A stretch of DNA of 64,000 nt from Sphingomonas guangdongensis (lineage in GTDB: Bacteria > Pseudomonadota > Alphaproteobacteria > Sphingomonadales > Sphingomonadaceae): contig NZ_OBMI01000003.1 of assembly GCF_900199185.1 (NCBI RefSeq), positions 434,001 through 498,000 of the forward strand, read 5' to 3'. The position numbers and the translations under genes are program-made. Shown here piece after piece: positions 40,697-49,389 of the stretch (positions are counted from its first letter, which is position 1; the number at the start of each line of letters is the position of its first letter). A model generated the notes under the pieces. The model saw nothing but the letters and a program-made list of their open reading frames with translations, ran no database searches and had not been told where the DNA came from.

Positions 40697-41373
40697 GCTG
40701 GGCCACATCGCTCGGGCGCTTCCGCCGCGTCCGCCCGTCGGCGGCAACGCGGGCGGGCGTCGGGCGACCGCGCGGGCGACGGCGGCGGAATCTGCTGCTC
40801 TACCTGCTCGCGTTCGTGATCATGCTGCTGGTCGCGGCCGGGTCGCTGGTCCGCTTTACCGGGCCGCAGCAGCCAAGCGTGGTCGCCGACGTGATCGCCC
40901 GCGCGAAGGCGCCGCGTGCCGCTCCGCCAAGCGGGCTGACAATCCCGGTCGCGGGCGTGCGTGCCGACGCGCTGGCCGACAGCTGGGGCCAGGCCCGTGA
41001 GGGCGGCGCGCGCGCGCATCAGGGAATCGACATCATGGCGCCGCGCGGCGTGCCCGTGGTCGCCGCCAGTGCCGGCACGGTGGAGCGGCTGTTCACGAGC
41101 GGCGCGGGCGGCACCACCGTGTACGTCCGCTCGCCCGATCGGCGCTGGACCTATTACTACGCGCACCTCGCCGCCTACGCTCCCGGTCTGGCGGAGGGCG
41201 CCGCCGTGCGCGCCGGGCAGCAGCTCGGCTATGTGGGAGACACCGGCAACGCAGGTCCCGGCAACTACCACCTTCACTTCGGCATGTCGCGGATGCGCCT
41301 GGGCGATGGCTGGTGGGAGGGGGAGGCGGTCAATCCCTTTCCCCTGCTTGTCGGAGGCGCGAGGCGGAGCTAA
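40693..41373 (+). CDS. M23-family metallopeptidase (membrane-anchored)
   Basis: The 226-residue product has a very basic N-terminus (RPRGRRRRN), one membrane helix ([20 protein letters not shown], about residues 36-55), and a C-terminal LytM/M23 domain with zinc ligands in HQGIDIMAP (His, Asp) and YHLHFGMS. It would cleave peptidoglycan peptides in the periplasm. The GTG start overlaps the L,D-transpeptidase stop (GTGA). All zinc ligands appear present, so it is probably active rather than a degenerate activator. Confidence 0.92.
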   Translation: MSWATSLGRFRRVRPSAATRAGVGRPRGRRRRNLLLYLLAFVIMLLVAAGSLVRFTGPQQPSVVADVIARAKAPRAAPPSGLTIPVAGVRADALADSWGQAREGGARAHQGIDIMAPRGVPVVAASAGTVERLFTSGAGGTTVYVRSPDRRWTYYYAHLAAYAPGLAEGAAVRAGQQLGYVGDTGNAGPGNYHLHFGMSRMRLGDGWWEGEAVNPFPLLVGGARRS

Positions 41374-41435
41374 GGGGCGCGGCCATCGGGACGCGGGCAC
41401 GCGTCTCCTCGCTCTTTCCAGCAGGTAAGCTCCCC

Positions 41436-41999
41436 ATGAAGATCAGCGGCGTCGATATCCGTCCCGGCAACATCATCGAGTATGAGGGCGGCATCTGGCG
41501 TGCCGTGAAGATCCAGCACACCCAGCCCGGCAAGGGCGGGGCGTACATGCAGGTCGAGCTGAAGAATCTGCGCGACGGCCGCAAGAACAATGTCCGCTTC
41601 CGCTCGGCGGAGACGGTGGAGCGGGTCCGGCTCGACACCAAGGATTTCCAGTTCCTGTTTGCCGACGGCGACAACCTGGTGTTCATGGACAAGGACACCT
41701 ACGACCAGACCAGCCTGCCGCGCGACCTGCTCGGCGACGCCGCCGCGTTCCTGCAGGACGGCATGGACGTGGTGATGGAGCTCTACGACGAGGAGCCGAT
41801 CAGCGTCCAGCTGCCCGACACGATCGAGGCGGTGATCGTGGAGGCCGATGCGGTGGTGAAGGGCCAGACCGCCTCGTCGAGCTACAAGCCCGCGGTGCTG
41901 GAGAACGGCGTCCGCGTGATGGTGCCGCCGCACATCGCCGCCGGCACGAAGATCGTGGTCGACGTTTACGAGCAGACCTATGTCAGGCGAGCCGACTGA
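41436..41999 (+). CDS. efp: translation elongation factor P
   Basis: The 187-residue three-domain factor relieves ribosome stalling at polyproline stretches. The N-terminal KOW-like domain has [19 protein letters not shown] and the modification loop TQPGKGGAY with K33, the lysine form typical of EpmA-type modification; no epmA or epmB gene is in the window. The C-terminal domain ends [29 protein letters not shown] with the usual EFP signature. It is 62 bp after the M23 gene, and a string of small hairpins follows it. Confidence 0.96.
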   Translation: MKISGVDIRPGNIIEYEGGIWRAVKIQHTQPGKGGAYMQVELKNLRDGRKNNVRFRSAETVERVRLDTKDFQFLFADGDNLVFMDKDTYDQTSLPRDLLGDAAAFLQDGMDVVMELYDEEPISVQLPDTIEAVIVEADAVVKGQTASSSYKPAVLENGVRVMVPPHIAAGTKIVVDVYEQTYVRRAD

Positions 42000-42002
42000 G
42001 CC

Positions 42003-42082
42003 GCGATAGCCGAGCTATCGCGCACAGCCGGACGACCCGGCCGGCGGGCTTAGCCCGACCGACGACGCGGGCTTTGCCCGCG
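42003..42082 (+). terminator. three consecutive small hairpins after efp
   Basis: GCGATAGC-CGA-GCTATCGC (42003-42021), GGGC-TTA-GCCC (42046-42056) and CGCGGGC-TTT-GCCCGCG (42066-42082) are perfect stems with 3-nt loops. They begin 3 nt after the efp stop codon. They probably terminate or protect the efp transcript; none has a long U-tract. Confidence 0.5.
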
Positions 42083-42124
42083 GCCCGACAAGCAACAAGC
42101 CCGAGGATGGGCCAGGAACAGAAC

Positions 42125-42940
42125 ATGGCAGCCCAATCCGGCCTCATCACCGTCATGGAGCGCGCGGTCCGCAAGGCGGCACCGCGCCTGCGCCGTGACT
42201 TTGGTGAGGTCCAGAACCTGCAGGTCAGCCGCAAGGGGCCGGCCGATTTCGTCTCCGTCGCCGACAAGCGCGCGGAAGAAGCGATCGTCGAGGAGCTGCG
42301 TCGCGCCCGGCCAGACTGGGGCCTGCTGCTGGAGGAGGGCGGCGAGGTGAAGGGTGATCCCGACCTGCCGCGCTGGATCGTCGACCCGCTCGACGGCACC
42401 AGCAACTTCCTGCACGGCATCCCCCACTTTGCGATCTCGATCGCTGTCGAGGACCCGCGCGGCGCCGGCGGGCGGCCCGAGATCACGCACGGCATGGTCT
42501 ACCAGCCGCTGACCGACGAGGGCTTCTGGGCGGAGAAGGGCCGCGGCGCGTGGGTCCAGGGCAACCGGCTGCGCGTGTCGTCGCGCCGCGATCTGGCGGA
42601 CTCGCTTGTCGCAACCGGCATCCCCTTCCTGGGTCACGGGAACTTCGCCGAGTGGAGCCGCATCTTCGGCGCAGTCGCACCCGAAGTGGCCGGCATTCGC
42701 CGCTTCGGCGCCGCCGCGCTCGACCTCGCCTGGGTCGCCGCGGGCCGCTTCGACGCGTTCTGGGAGAGCGACCTGAAGCTGTGGGACATTGCGGCCGGCT
42801 ACCTGCTGGTCAAGGAAGCCGGCGGCTTCGTCACCGACTATCGCGGCGCCGACCGCGCACTCGAGAAGTGCGAGGTACTCGCCGCCAACGACCAGCTCCA
42901 CTCGCGCCTCCACAAGCTGGTCGCATCCGCGCTGCGGTGA
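42125..42940 (+). CDS. suhB: inositol monophosphatase family protein
   Basis: The 271-residue Mg-dependent phosphatase has the IMPase motifs: metal-binding EEGG near residue 70, WIVDPLDGTSNFLHG (D87, D90) and WDIAAGYLLVKEAGG near residue 219. It could hydrolyse inositol phosphate or related sugar phosphates, and SuhB also has an rRNA antitermination role in E. coli. I start at MAAQSGLITVMERAVRKA, the usual N-terminus; an upstream in-frame start would run through the hairpins. The efp-IMPase order recurs in many alphaproteobacteria. Confidence 0.9.
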   Translation: MAAQSGLITVMERAVRKAAPRLRRDFGEVQNLQVSRKGPADFVSVADKRAEEAIVEELRRARPDWGLLLEEGGEVKGDPDLPRWIVDPLDGTSNFLHGIPHFAISIAVEDPRGAGGRPEITHGMVYQPLTDEGFWAEKGRGAWVQGNRLRVSSRRDLADSLVATGIPFLGHGNFAEWSRIFGAVAPEVAGIRRFGAAALDLAWVAAGRFDAFWESDLKLWDIAAGYLLVKEAGGFVTDYRGADRALEKCEVLAANDQLHSRLHKLVASALR

Positions 42941-42966
42941 GCCTGCTAAGTCGTTGAATTGTTGCA

Positions 42967-42988
42967 CCCCTGCGGCTTGTTGCAGGGG
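42967..42988 (+). terminator. hairpin between the IMPase gene and the nuo operon
   Basis: CCCCTGC (42967-42973) and GCAGGGG (42982-42988) form a perfect 7-bp stem with an 8-nt loop, 26 nt after the IMPase stop. It probably separates that transcript from the nuo operon. The remaining 140 bp before nuoA should hold the nuo promoter, but I could not assign convincing -35/-10 boxes. Confidence 0.5.
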
Positions 42989-43131
42989 GCACTACCCCCA
43001 TCTGCAGCGCGACGATCCGGTATGGTACGCAACGATTTGCGAGTCATTCTCACGGGGTCAAACCCTTGCCCGGTGTAGGGTAGGGGTCTAGAGCCCGCGT
43101 CATCCTTTTGTTCGCACTTGCGAGAGCGCCT

Positions 43132-43506
43132 TTGGTCGACCTGTCGCACTATCTGCCGATCCTCATGTTCCTCGGGATCGCACTGCTTCTCTCCGGCGCT
43201 TTCGTGGTGCTGCCGATGGTCGCCGCGCGCTTCACCGGTGCCCACAAGCCGACGCCGGAGAAGCTGACGGAGTATGAGTGTGGCTTCCCCGCCTTCGAGG
43301 ACAGCCGTTCGCAGTTCGACGTGCGGTTCTACCTCGTCGCGATCCTGTTCATCGTCTTCGATCTGGAGGCGGCGTTCATCTATCCCTGGGCCGTGACCGT
43401 CTTCGATCTCGGCTGGGTCGCCTGGGGATCGATGATGATCTTTATCGCCGAGCTAGCGCTCGGTCTCGTCTACGCATGGAAGAAGGGAGCGCTGGATTGG
43501 GAGTAG
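43132..43506 (+). CDS. nuoA: NADH-quinone oxidoreductase subunit A
   Basis: NuoA is a three-helix membrane subunit near the quinone site of complex I. The 124-residue product has helices at about residues 6-28, 66-86 and 92-112, and the conserved loop [32 protein letters not shown] propose the TTG at 43132 ([13 protein letters not shown]), the usual N-terminal sequence; a TTG eight codons earlier is the only other start nearby and no ATG exists. It is first in the 14-gene operon and overlaps nuoB by 10 bp. Confidence 0.93.
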   Translation: MVDLSHYLPILMFLGIALLLSGAFVVLPMVAARFTGAHKPTPEKLTEYECGFPAFEDSRSQFDVRFYLVAILFIVFDLEAAFIYPWAVTVFDLGWVAWGSMMIFIAELALGLVYAWKKGALDWE

Positions 43507-44078
43507 ATCTCGACGCCGCGCCGCAGAAGCCGCTCGGCGGCAGCATCTCGCTCGATCGGGCGCCGGCCCCGGGCACGCTGCCTGACCAGGGTTTCTTCAA
43601 CGACCTGAACGGCGAACTCAACGACAAGGGCTTCCTGGTCACCTCGACCGAGGAGCTGTTCCAGTGGGCGCGCACCGGCAGCCTGTGGTGGATGACCTTC
43701 GGGCTCGCCTGCTGCGCGGTGGAAATGATTCACGTCAACATGCCGCGCTACGACCTGGAGCGCTTCGGCGCGGCCCCGCGTGCGTCGCCGCGCCAGTCGG
43801 ACGTGATGATCGTCGCAGGAACCCTCTGCAACAAGATGGCTCCGGCGCTGCGCCGCGTCTACGACCAGATGTCTGAGCCCAAGTACGTGATCTCGATGGG
43901 ATCGTGTGCGAACGGCGGCGGCTATTATCACTACAGCTACAGCGTCGTGCGCGGCTGCGACCGGGTGGTCCCGGTCGACATCTACGTGCCCGGCTGCCCG
44001 CCGACTGCCGAGGCGCTGCTGTACGGGATCATGCAGCTGCAACGTAAGATCCGCCGCATCGGCACGGTGGAGCGGTGA
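43497..44078 (+). CDS. nuoB: NADH-quinone oxidoreductase subunit B
   Basis: NuoB carries cluster N2, the last iron-sulfur centre before quinone. The 193-residue product has all four ligands: the tandem cysteines in LACCAVEM, then [14 protein letters not shown] and [13 protein letters not shown]. The start is a TTG inside the end of nuoA, with GGGAG 7 nt upstream; no ATG is available upstream of the conserved core. It is coupled to nuoC by a GTGA. Confidence 0.96.
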   Translation: MGVDLDAAPQKPLGGSISLDRAPAPGTLPDQGFFNDLNGELNDKGFLVTSTEELFQWARTGSLWWMTFGLACCAVEMIHVNMPRYDLERFGAAPRASPRQSDVMIVAGTLCNKMAPALRRVYDQMSEPKYVISMGSCANGGGYYHYSYSVVRGCDRVVPVDIYVPGCPPTAEALLYGIMQLQRKIRRIGTVER

Positions 44079-44971
44079 GGGCGCCCGCCCCCCGCTACGC
44101 CGCCAACGACGGCGTGATCGAGCATGCGGCCGCTGCGCTCGGCGACCTCCTGGTCGAGGCGAGCGACCTAGTCGGCGAGGTCTCGCTGACCGTGCCGCGT
44201 GAGCGGCTGGTGGACGTGATGACGCGGCTGCGCGATACGCCGGGCCTGGAGTACCAGCAGCTGATGGAGATCGCGGGCGTCGACTATCCGTCGCGGCCCG
44301 AACGGTTCGACGTCGTCTACTGCCTGCTGTCGCTCACCCGCAACCATCGCATCCGCGTGCGCGTGACGACGGACGAGGAGCAGCCGGTGCCGTCGGTGAC
44401 CGGTATCTGGCCGGTCGCCGGGTGGCTGGAGCGCGAAGTGTACGACATGTACGGCGTGCTGTTCTCCGGCAACGCTGACTTGCGCCGCATCCTGACCGAT
44501 TACGGCTTTCGCGGGCATCCGTTCCGCAAGGACTTCCCGCTCTCGGGGTATGTCGAGATGCGCTATTCCGAGGAGGAGAAGCGGGTCGTCTATCAGCCGG
44601 TCAGCCTGGCGCAGGACTTCCGCAACTTCGACTTCATGAGCCCGTGGGAAGGCGCGGAATACGTCCTGCCAGGCGACGAGAAGGCGCCGACGCCGGCACC
44701 TGCCGCGACCCCGCCGACGCCCAAGACCGCCGAGCCCTCGACCAATGTCGCGGCCCAGCCGCAGGCGAAGGGCGCGCAGTCGCCGGTCACCGCCGACCAG
44801 TTGCGGAAGGCCGATGCCGAGGCGGCGGAGAAGGCGAAGGCCGACGTCGACAAGCCGAAGGTGAGCGAGGACACGGGCGATACCGGCGCGGGCAAGCCGC
44901 ACCCCGACGATGGTCCTGCGCCCGCCGATCCCGATGTGGTGCCCACGAAGGGCGAGGGACAGAACCAATGA
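44075..44971 (+). CDS. nuoC: NADH-quinone oxidoreductase subunit C, with low-complexity C-terminal extension
   Basis: The first 200 or so residues are a standard NuoC (30 kDa) subunit: [39 protein letters not shown] is spread over about residues 123-162. The 298-residue product then continues for about 90 residues of Pro, Ala, Lys, Asp and Glu-rich sequence ([18 protein letters not shown], later [18 protein letters not shown]), which is not part of the usual subunit. The GTG start overlaps nuoB. The gene ends in an ATGA overlap with nuoD. NuoC sits in the peripheral arm. Confidence 0.95.
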   Translation: MRAPAPRYAANDGVIEHAAAALGDLLVEASDLVGEVSLTVPRERLVDVMTRLRDTPGLEYQQLMEIAGVDYPSRPERFDVVYCLLSLTRNHRIRVRVTTDEEQPVPSVTGIWPVAGWLEREVYDMYGVLFSGNADLRRILTDYGFRGHPFRKDFPLSGYVEMRYSEEEKRVVYQPVSLAQDFRNFDFMSPWEGAEYVLPGDEKAPTPAPAATPPTPKTAEPSTNVAAQPQAKGAQSPVTADQLRKADAEAAEKAKADVDKPKVSEDTGDTGAGKPHPDDGPAPADPDVVPTKGEGQNQ

Positions 44972-46203
44972 GCGAGTTTCTCGACGAACTGGAGGGCCGT
45001 ACCGACGCGGCCGATCCGACGTCCGGCGACGCCGAAATCCAGAACTACACGATCAATTTCGGGCCGCAGCATCCCGCGGCGCACGGTGTGTTGCGCCTCG
45101 TGCTGGAGCTCGACGGTGAGATCATCGAGCGGATCGACCCGCACGTCGGACTGCTTCACCGCGGCACCGAGAAGCTGATCGAGTACAAGACCTATCAGCA
45201 GGCGCTGCCCTACTTCGACCGGCTCGATTACTGCTCGCCGATGTGCATGGAGCACAGCTACGTGCTCGCGGTCGAGAAGCTGCTCGACCTGGAGGTGCCG
45301 CTCCGCGCCCAGTACCTCCGCGTGTTCTTCGCCGAGCTGACCCGCATCATGAACCACATGCTGAACCTCGGTTCGCACGTGATGGACGTGGGCGCGATGA
45401 CCCCGAACCTGTGGCTGTTCGAGATCCGCGAAGACTGCATGGGCTTCTACGAGCGGGCGTCGGGCGCGCGCATGCACGCGAACTACTTCCGCGTGGGCGG
45501 CGTTCACCAGGACGTGCCGCTGAAGCTGCTCACCGACATCTCCGACTGGCTCGACACGCGCCTGCCGCGGCTGTTCGAAGACGCGATCAGCCTGGTTGCC
45601 GAGAACCGCATCTTCAAGCAGCGCAACGTCGACATCGCGATCGTGAGCCGTGACGACGCGATCCGGTGGGGCTTTTCCGGCCCGATGATCCGCGGCGCCG
45701 GCATTCCGTGGGACATCCGCAAGTCGCAGCCGTACGACGTCTACGACCGGATGGAGTTCGATGTGCCGGTCGGAACCCGCGGCGACTGCTACGACCGGTT
45801 CATGGTGCGCGTGGAGGAGGTCCGTCAGTCGGCGCGGATCATGAAGCAGTGCCTGGCCGAGATGCCGGAAGGCCCGGTCATGACCACCGACCGCAAGGTC
45901 GGCCCGCCCAAGCGCGGCGAGATGAAGCGGTCGATGGAAGCGCTGATCCACCACTTCAAGCTCTACACCGAGGGCTACCACGTCCCCGCGGGCGAAGTGT
46001 ACGTCGCGACGGAGAGCCCCAAGGGCGAGTTCGGCGTGTACCTGGTCAGCGACGGCACCAACAAGCCGTACCGCTGCAAGATTCGTCCGACCGCGTTCAG
46101 CCACCTTCAGGCAATGGACTTCATGAGCCGCGGGCACATGCTGGCCGACACCACCGCGATCCTCGGCGCGCTCGACATCGTGTTCGGGGAGTGTGACCGG
46201 TGA
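44968..46203 (+). CDS. nuoD: NADH-quinone oxidoreductase subunit D
   Basis: NuoD is the 49 kDa subunit that forms the quinone pocket with NuoB. The 411-residue product has [22 protein letters not shown] near the N-terminus, with the quinone-ligand histidine, [34 protein letters not shown] and the C-terminal [23 protein letters not shown]. The acidic N-terminal tail ([19 protein letters not shown]) is slightly long. It starts in an ATGA overlap with nuoC and ends in a GTGA overlap with the small coiled-coil gene. Confidence 0.97.
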   Translation: MSEFLDELEGRTDAADPTSGDAEIQNYTINFGPQHPAAHGVLRLVLELDGEIIERIDPHVGLLHRGTEKLIEYKTYQQALPYFDRLDYCSPMCMEHSYVLAVEKLLDLEVPLRAQYLRVFFAELTRIMNHMLNLGSHVMDVGAMTPNLWLFEIREDCMGFYERASGARMHANYFRVGGVHQDVPLKLLTDISDWLDTRLPRLFEDAISLVAENRIFKQRNVDIAIVSRDDAIRWGFSGPMIRGAGIPWDIRKSQPYDVYDRMEFDVPVGTRGDCYDRFMVRVEEVRQSARIMKQCLAEMPEGPVMTTDRKVGPPKRGEMKRSMEALIHHFKLYTEGYHVPAGEVYVATESPKGEFGVYLVSDGTNKPYRCKIRPTAFSHLQAMDFMSRGHMLADTTAILGALDIVFGECDR

Positions 46204-46430
46204 GCGAGCCCGTCAGCACCGACCTGATCTACGCCGTGCTGCAGAAGATGCAGGGTGACTTGGCCGAGCTAAAGTTCGACATGCGTGATCTGAAAATCCG
46301 GGTGACCGCTGCCGAAGAGCATATCGGCAGCCTGGTGATCGCGGTGTCGGGCACCAACAACCGCCTTGATCGCCTGACTGACCGTATTGAACGGATCGAG
46401 GCGCGGCTTGACCTCACGGATGCACACTGA
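46200..46430 (+). CDS. 76-residue coiled-coil protein inside the nuo operon
   Basis: No named family is recognised. The product begins [23 protein letters not shown] and is mostly one long amphipathic helix (about residues 8-70) with heptads, ending [22 protein letters not shown]. It has no membrane segment and no cysteine. Its GTG overlaps the nuoD stop (GTGA) and its stop shares one base with the nuoE ATG (TGATG), so it is made in step with peripheral-arm subunits. It is not one of the 14 core complex I subunits; an assembly or accessory role is inference from position. Confidence 0.7.
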   Translation: MSEPVSTDLIYAVLQKMQGDLAELKFDMRDLKIRVTAAEEHIGSLVIAVSGTNNRLDRLTDRIERIEARLDLTDAH

Positions 46431-47104
46431 TGGCTGACGCACCGCAGATCCCCGACGAGGCAGAGGTCCGCGCTCGCTGGAACGGGTTCGCTTGGACGGA
46501 CGAGAACCAGCGCCGCGCGAACGAGATCCTGGCGCGCTATCCCAAGGGCCGCGAGCAGTCCGCGTCGATCCCGTTCCTCGACCTGGCGCAGCGGCAGGTG
46601 GGGGCGGAGACCGGCACGCAAGGGTGGCTGCCGATCCCGGTGATCGAGTTCGTTGCGCGCCAGATCGGCGTTGCCTACATCCGCGTGTACGAGGTTGCGA
46701 CCTTCTACACGATGTTCAACCTGGCGCCGGTCGGCCGCTACCATGTGCAGGTGTGCGGAACGACGCCGTGCCTGCTGCGCGGGTCAGACGACGTGCTGGC
46801 GGCGTGCAAGAACAAGGGCCTGAACAAGGGCAAGACGACGCCCGACGGCCTGTTCACGCTGACCGAAGTCGAGTGCCTGGGCAGCTGTGCCTCGGCGCCG
46901 ATGGTCCAGATCAACGACGACAATTACGAGGACCTCGACTACGATCGCACCATGGCGATCCTGAACGCGCTGGAAGCGGGCGAGAACCCGAAGGCCGGCA
47001 CGCAGGAACCAGGTCGCCACACCGTCGAGCCATACGGCGGCGTGACCACGCTCACCGCGATGGTGGACGAGAATCACGATTACCGGTCGGAGTGGGCAGC
47101 GTGA
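46430..47104 (+). CDS. nuoE: NADH-quinone oxidoreductase subunit E
   Basis: NuoE holds the [2Fe-2S] cluster N1a in the NADH-oxidising module. The 224-residue product has the ligands in [12 protein letters not shown] and [17 protein letters not shown] (CxxxxC...CxxxC). The N-terminal helical part ([18 protein letters not shown]) and [15 protein letters not shown] are standard. The C-terminal tail ([18 protein letters not shown]) matches alphaproteobacterial NuoE. The start shares one base with the stop of the coiled-coil gene; the stop overlaps the next small gene. Confidence 0.96.
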   Translation: MADAPQIPDEAEVRARWNGFAWTDENQRRANEILARYPKGREQSASIPFLDLAQRQVGAETGTQGWLPIPVIEFVARQIGVAYIRVYEVATFYTMFNLAPVGRYHVQVCGTTPCLLRGSDDVLAACKNKGLNKGKTTPDGLFTLTEVECLGSCASAPMVQINDDNYEDLDYDRTMAILNALEAGENPKAGTQEPGRHTVEPYGGVTTLTAMVDENHDYRSEWAA

Positions 47105-47265
47105 GCAAGAACACGCTCGTCACGATTTTGGCCGTGATCGGTGCGGTTGTCGTACTTGGCTGGGTGCTGAAGCTCAGCTTCAAGCTGCTGGGCCTCCTGA
47201 TCGGCGGCGCCATCGTCATTGCGATCCTGGCCGGCGGCCAGAAGCTCTTGGGGAACGGCAAGTGA
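47101..47265 (+). CDS. 54-residue single-segment membrane protein between nuoE and nuoF
   Basis: No family is recognised. The product ([20 protein letters not shown] then [32 protein letters not shown]) has two hydrophobic stretches (about residues 5-19 and 28-44) with a basic kink between them, so it is probably a one- or two-pass membrane peptide. Its GTG overlaps the nuoE stop and its stop overlaps the nuoF GTG (both GTGA). Its placement between two soluble NADH-module subunits is odd, because those do not contact the membrane. Confidence 0.7.
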   Translation: MSKNTLVTILAVIGAVVVLGWVLKLSFKLLGLLIGGAIVIAILAGGQKLLGNGK

Positions 47266-48572
47266 GCCTCGCGGACAAGGACCGGATCTTCACCAACCTC
47301 TACGGTTTCCAGCCGTGGAACATCGACGCTGCGATCGGGCGCGGTGACTGGGACAACACCAAGGACCTGCTGGCGCTCGGCCCCGACACGATCATCGACC
47401 GGATCAAGGCGTCCGGCCTGCGCGGGCGCGGCGGGGCAGGGTTCCCGACCGGCATGAAGTGGAGCTTCATGCCCAAGGAACCGCGGCCCGACCGGCCGAG
47501 CTTTCTGGTCATCAACGCCGACGAGTCCGAGCCGGGATCGTGCAAGGACCGCGAGATCATCCGCCACGATCCGCACAAGCTGATCGAGGGAGCGCTGGTC
47601 GCCGGCTTTGCGATGCGCGCGCGGGCAGCGTATATCTACATACGCGGCGAGTATATCCGCGAGGCTGAGGTGCTGTTTGCGGCGATCGCGGAGGCGTACG
47701 ACCGCGGGCTGATCGGCAAGAACGCGTGCGGCTCGGGCTACGACTTCGACGTGTTCTGCCACCGGGGCGCGGGCGCCTACATCTGCGGTGAGGAAACCGC
47801 GATGCTGGAGAGCCTCGAGGGCAAGAAGGGCCAGCCGCGCCTCAAGCCGCCGTTCCCGGCCGGCGCGGGGCTGTACGGCTGCCCGACCACCGTCAACAAT
47901 GTCGAGAGCATCGCGGTCGCCCCGACCATCCTGCGTCGCGGGCCGGAGTGGTTTGCCTCCTTCGGCAACGAGGGGAACAAGGGCACCAAGCTGTTCCAGA
48001 TCAGCGGCCACGTCGAGCGCCCGACGGTCGTCGAGGAGGCGATGTCGATCCCGTTTCGCGAGCTGATCGAGAAGCATTGCGGCGGCATCCGCGGCGGATG
48101 GGACAATCTGCTGGCGGTGATCCCGGGCGGATCGTCGGTGCCGCTCGTGCCTGCGGCGCAGATCATGGACGCGCCGATGGATTTCGACGGGCTCAAGGCG
48201 CTCGGCTCCGGCCTCGGCACCGCGGCGATCATCGTCATGGACAAGTCCACCGACATCGTCCGCGCGATCAGCCGCCTGTCCTACTTCTACAAGCACGAGA
48301 GCTGCGGCCAGTGCACGCCGTGCCGCGAGGGAACGGGCTGGATGTGGCGGGTGATGGAGCGGCTCCGCACTGGCGACGCGGACATCAGCGAGATCGACAC
48401 GCTGCACCAAGTGACAAAGCAGGTCGAGGGCCACACGATCTGCGCGCTCGGCGATGCGGCGGCATGGCCGATCCAGGGCCTGATCCGCCACTTCCGCCCC
48501 GAGCTGGAGCGTCGCATCACCGAGCGCCAGGGCACCGGTGGCATGGCGCCGATGCAGGAGGCGGCGGAGTGA
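47262..48572 (+). CDS. nuoF: NADH-quinone oxidoreductase subunit F
   Basis: NuoF binds NADH, FMN and cluster N3. The 436-residue product has the FMN/NADH loop [52 protein letters not shown] and the [4Fe-4S] ligands [14 protein letters not shown] plus a fourth cysteine in HTICALGDA. The GTG start overlaps the preceding small gene. The stop overlaps the GTG of another small membrane gene, so a run of supernumerary genes continues. Confidence 0.97.
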   Translation: MSLADKDRIFTNLYGFQPWNIDAAIGRGDWDNTKDLLALGPDTIIDRIKASGLRGRGGAGFPTGMKWSFMPKEPRPDRPSFLVINADESEPGSCKDREIIRHDPHKLIEGALVAGFAMRARAAYIYIRGEYIREAEVLFAAIAEAYDRGLIGKNACGSGYDFDVFCHRGAGAYICGEETAMLESLEGKKGQPRLKPPFPAGAGLYGCPTTVNNVESIAVAPTILRRGPEWFASFGNEGNKGTKLFQISGHVERPTVVEEAMSIPFRELIEKHCGGIRGGWDNLLAVIPGGSSVPLVPAAQIMDAPMDFDGLKALGSGLGTAAIIVMDKSTDIVRAISRLSYFYKHESCGQCTPCREGTGWMWRVMERLRTGDADISEIDTLHQVTKQVEGHTICALGDAAAWPIQGLIRHFRPELERRITERQGTGGMAPMQEAAE

Positions 48573-48796
48573 GACGGGTCTCCACGCTGCTGCTGGAGGT
48601 GGCGCTGCTGCTCTCGGCGGTGGCGGCGCTGTTCTATCTGGTGCGGATGATCCTGGCGCCATTCATGCGGCACGACTGGTTCTGGGGCGGGGCGGTCGCG
48701 TCTGTCGCAGGGCCGGTGCTGATCGCCGCTGCATTGCGGCTGCTCGGTGAGGACCCCGCGCGAGCACTCCTGCGAGATGGGGAGATTCCCAGATGA
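48569..48796 (+). CDS. 75-residue two-pass membrane protein between nuoF and nuoG
   Basis: No family is recognised. The product has two hydrophobic segments (about residues 5-28, [20 protein letters not shown], and 38-58, [20 protein letters not shown]) joined by a short basic loop (MRHDW). It is translationally coupled on both sides: GTGA with nuoF and ATGA with the next gene. No cysteines or motif suggest a cofactor. It lies between the two NADH-module genes nuoF and nuoG, as part of a two-gene insertion. Confidence 0.68.
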   Translation: MRRVSTLLLEVALLLSAVAALFYLVRMILAPFMRHDWFWGGAVASVAGPVLIAAALRLLGEDPARALLRDGEIPR

Positions 48797-49389
48797 TCGC
48801 CTTGTTCATTGCCTTGGCGGCGACGGCAACGACGCCACAGGGTAAGCTGATTCCGAAGCAGGTCGTCGTGGCCGAATTCGGCGACTGCTTGGTCAGGACG
48901 GCTCCGCGTGCGACCGGTCGACTGCTGATGACGCCGCTCGGCAGCAGCGAGGAAGCGCGGCTGGCGCATGAGGTTTCGCGGGCTGGACGAACCTGCCTCG
49001 GCGGTCGTCCGGGGCTGTCGCTGCGGACCGGTGCGATCCGCGGAGCAATCGCGGAGGCAGCGCTGGCGCGCGACGGGGCGGTAGCGGCGCGGGCTCGCGC
49101 GCTCACGGCGACGGTCGCCGATCGACCCGCGCGGGCGAACGGCCGCGCCTTCGTCATCGCCTATGCGACCTGTCTCGTACACAGCGACCCCGCCCGCTCG
49201 CTGACGCAGCTCGGGCAGGCGATCGCCAGCCAGGAGGAGCGCGCGGCCTTTCTCGGCTTCGGCGACGCCCTGACGCGGTGCATGCCGGAAAAGGTCCGCT
49301 ACAACGTCGACGTCACCGACGTGCGCAATCACATTGCGGCCGTGCTCTACCAGGATGCGCGCGGTCGAACGGAAGCCGACAATGCCTAA
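48793..49389 (+). CDS. 198-residue putative secreted protein between nuoF and nuoG
   Basis: No family is recognised. The N-terminus is a short signal peptide candidate ([17 protein letters not shown]). The mature part is helical and Ala/Arg-rich with four cysteines (in GDCLVRTA, RTCLGG, ATCLVHS and TRCMPE), evenly enough placed for two disulfides in the periplasm. It overlaps the preceding small gene (ATGA), and its last 8 bp overlap the nuoG start. A periplasmic protein in the middle of the NADH-module genes has no role in known complex I assembly. Confidence 0.68.
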   Translation: MIALFIALAATATTPQGKLIPKQVVVAEFGDCLVRTAPRATGRLLMTPLGSSEEARLAHEVSRAGRTCLGGRPGLSLRTGAIRGAIAEAALARDGAVAARARALTATVADRPARANGRAFVIAYATCLVHSDPARSLTQLGQAIASQEERAAFLGFGDALTRCMPEKVRYNVDVTDVRNHIAAVLYQDARGRTEADNA

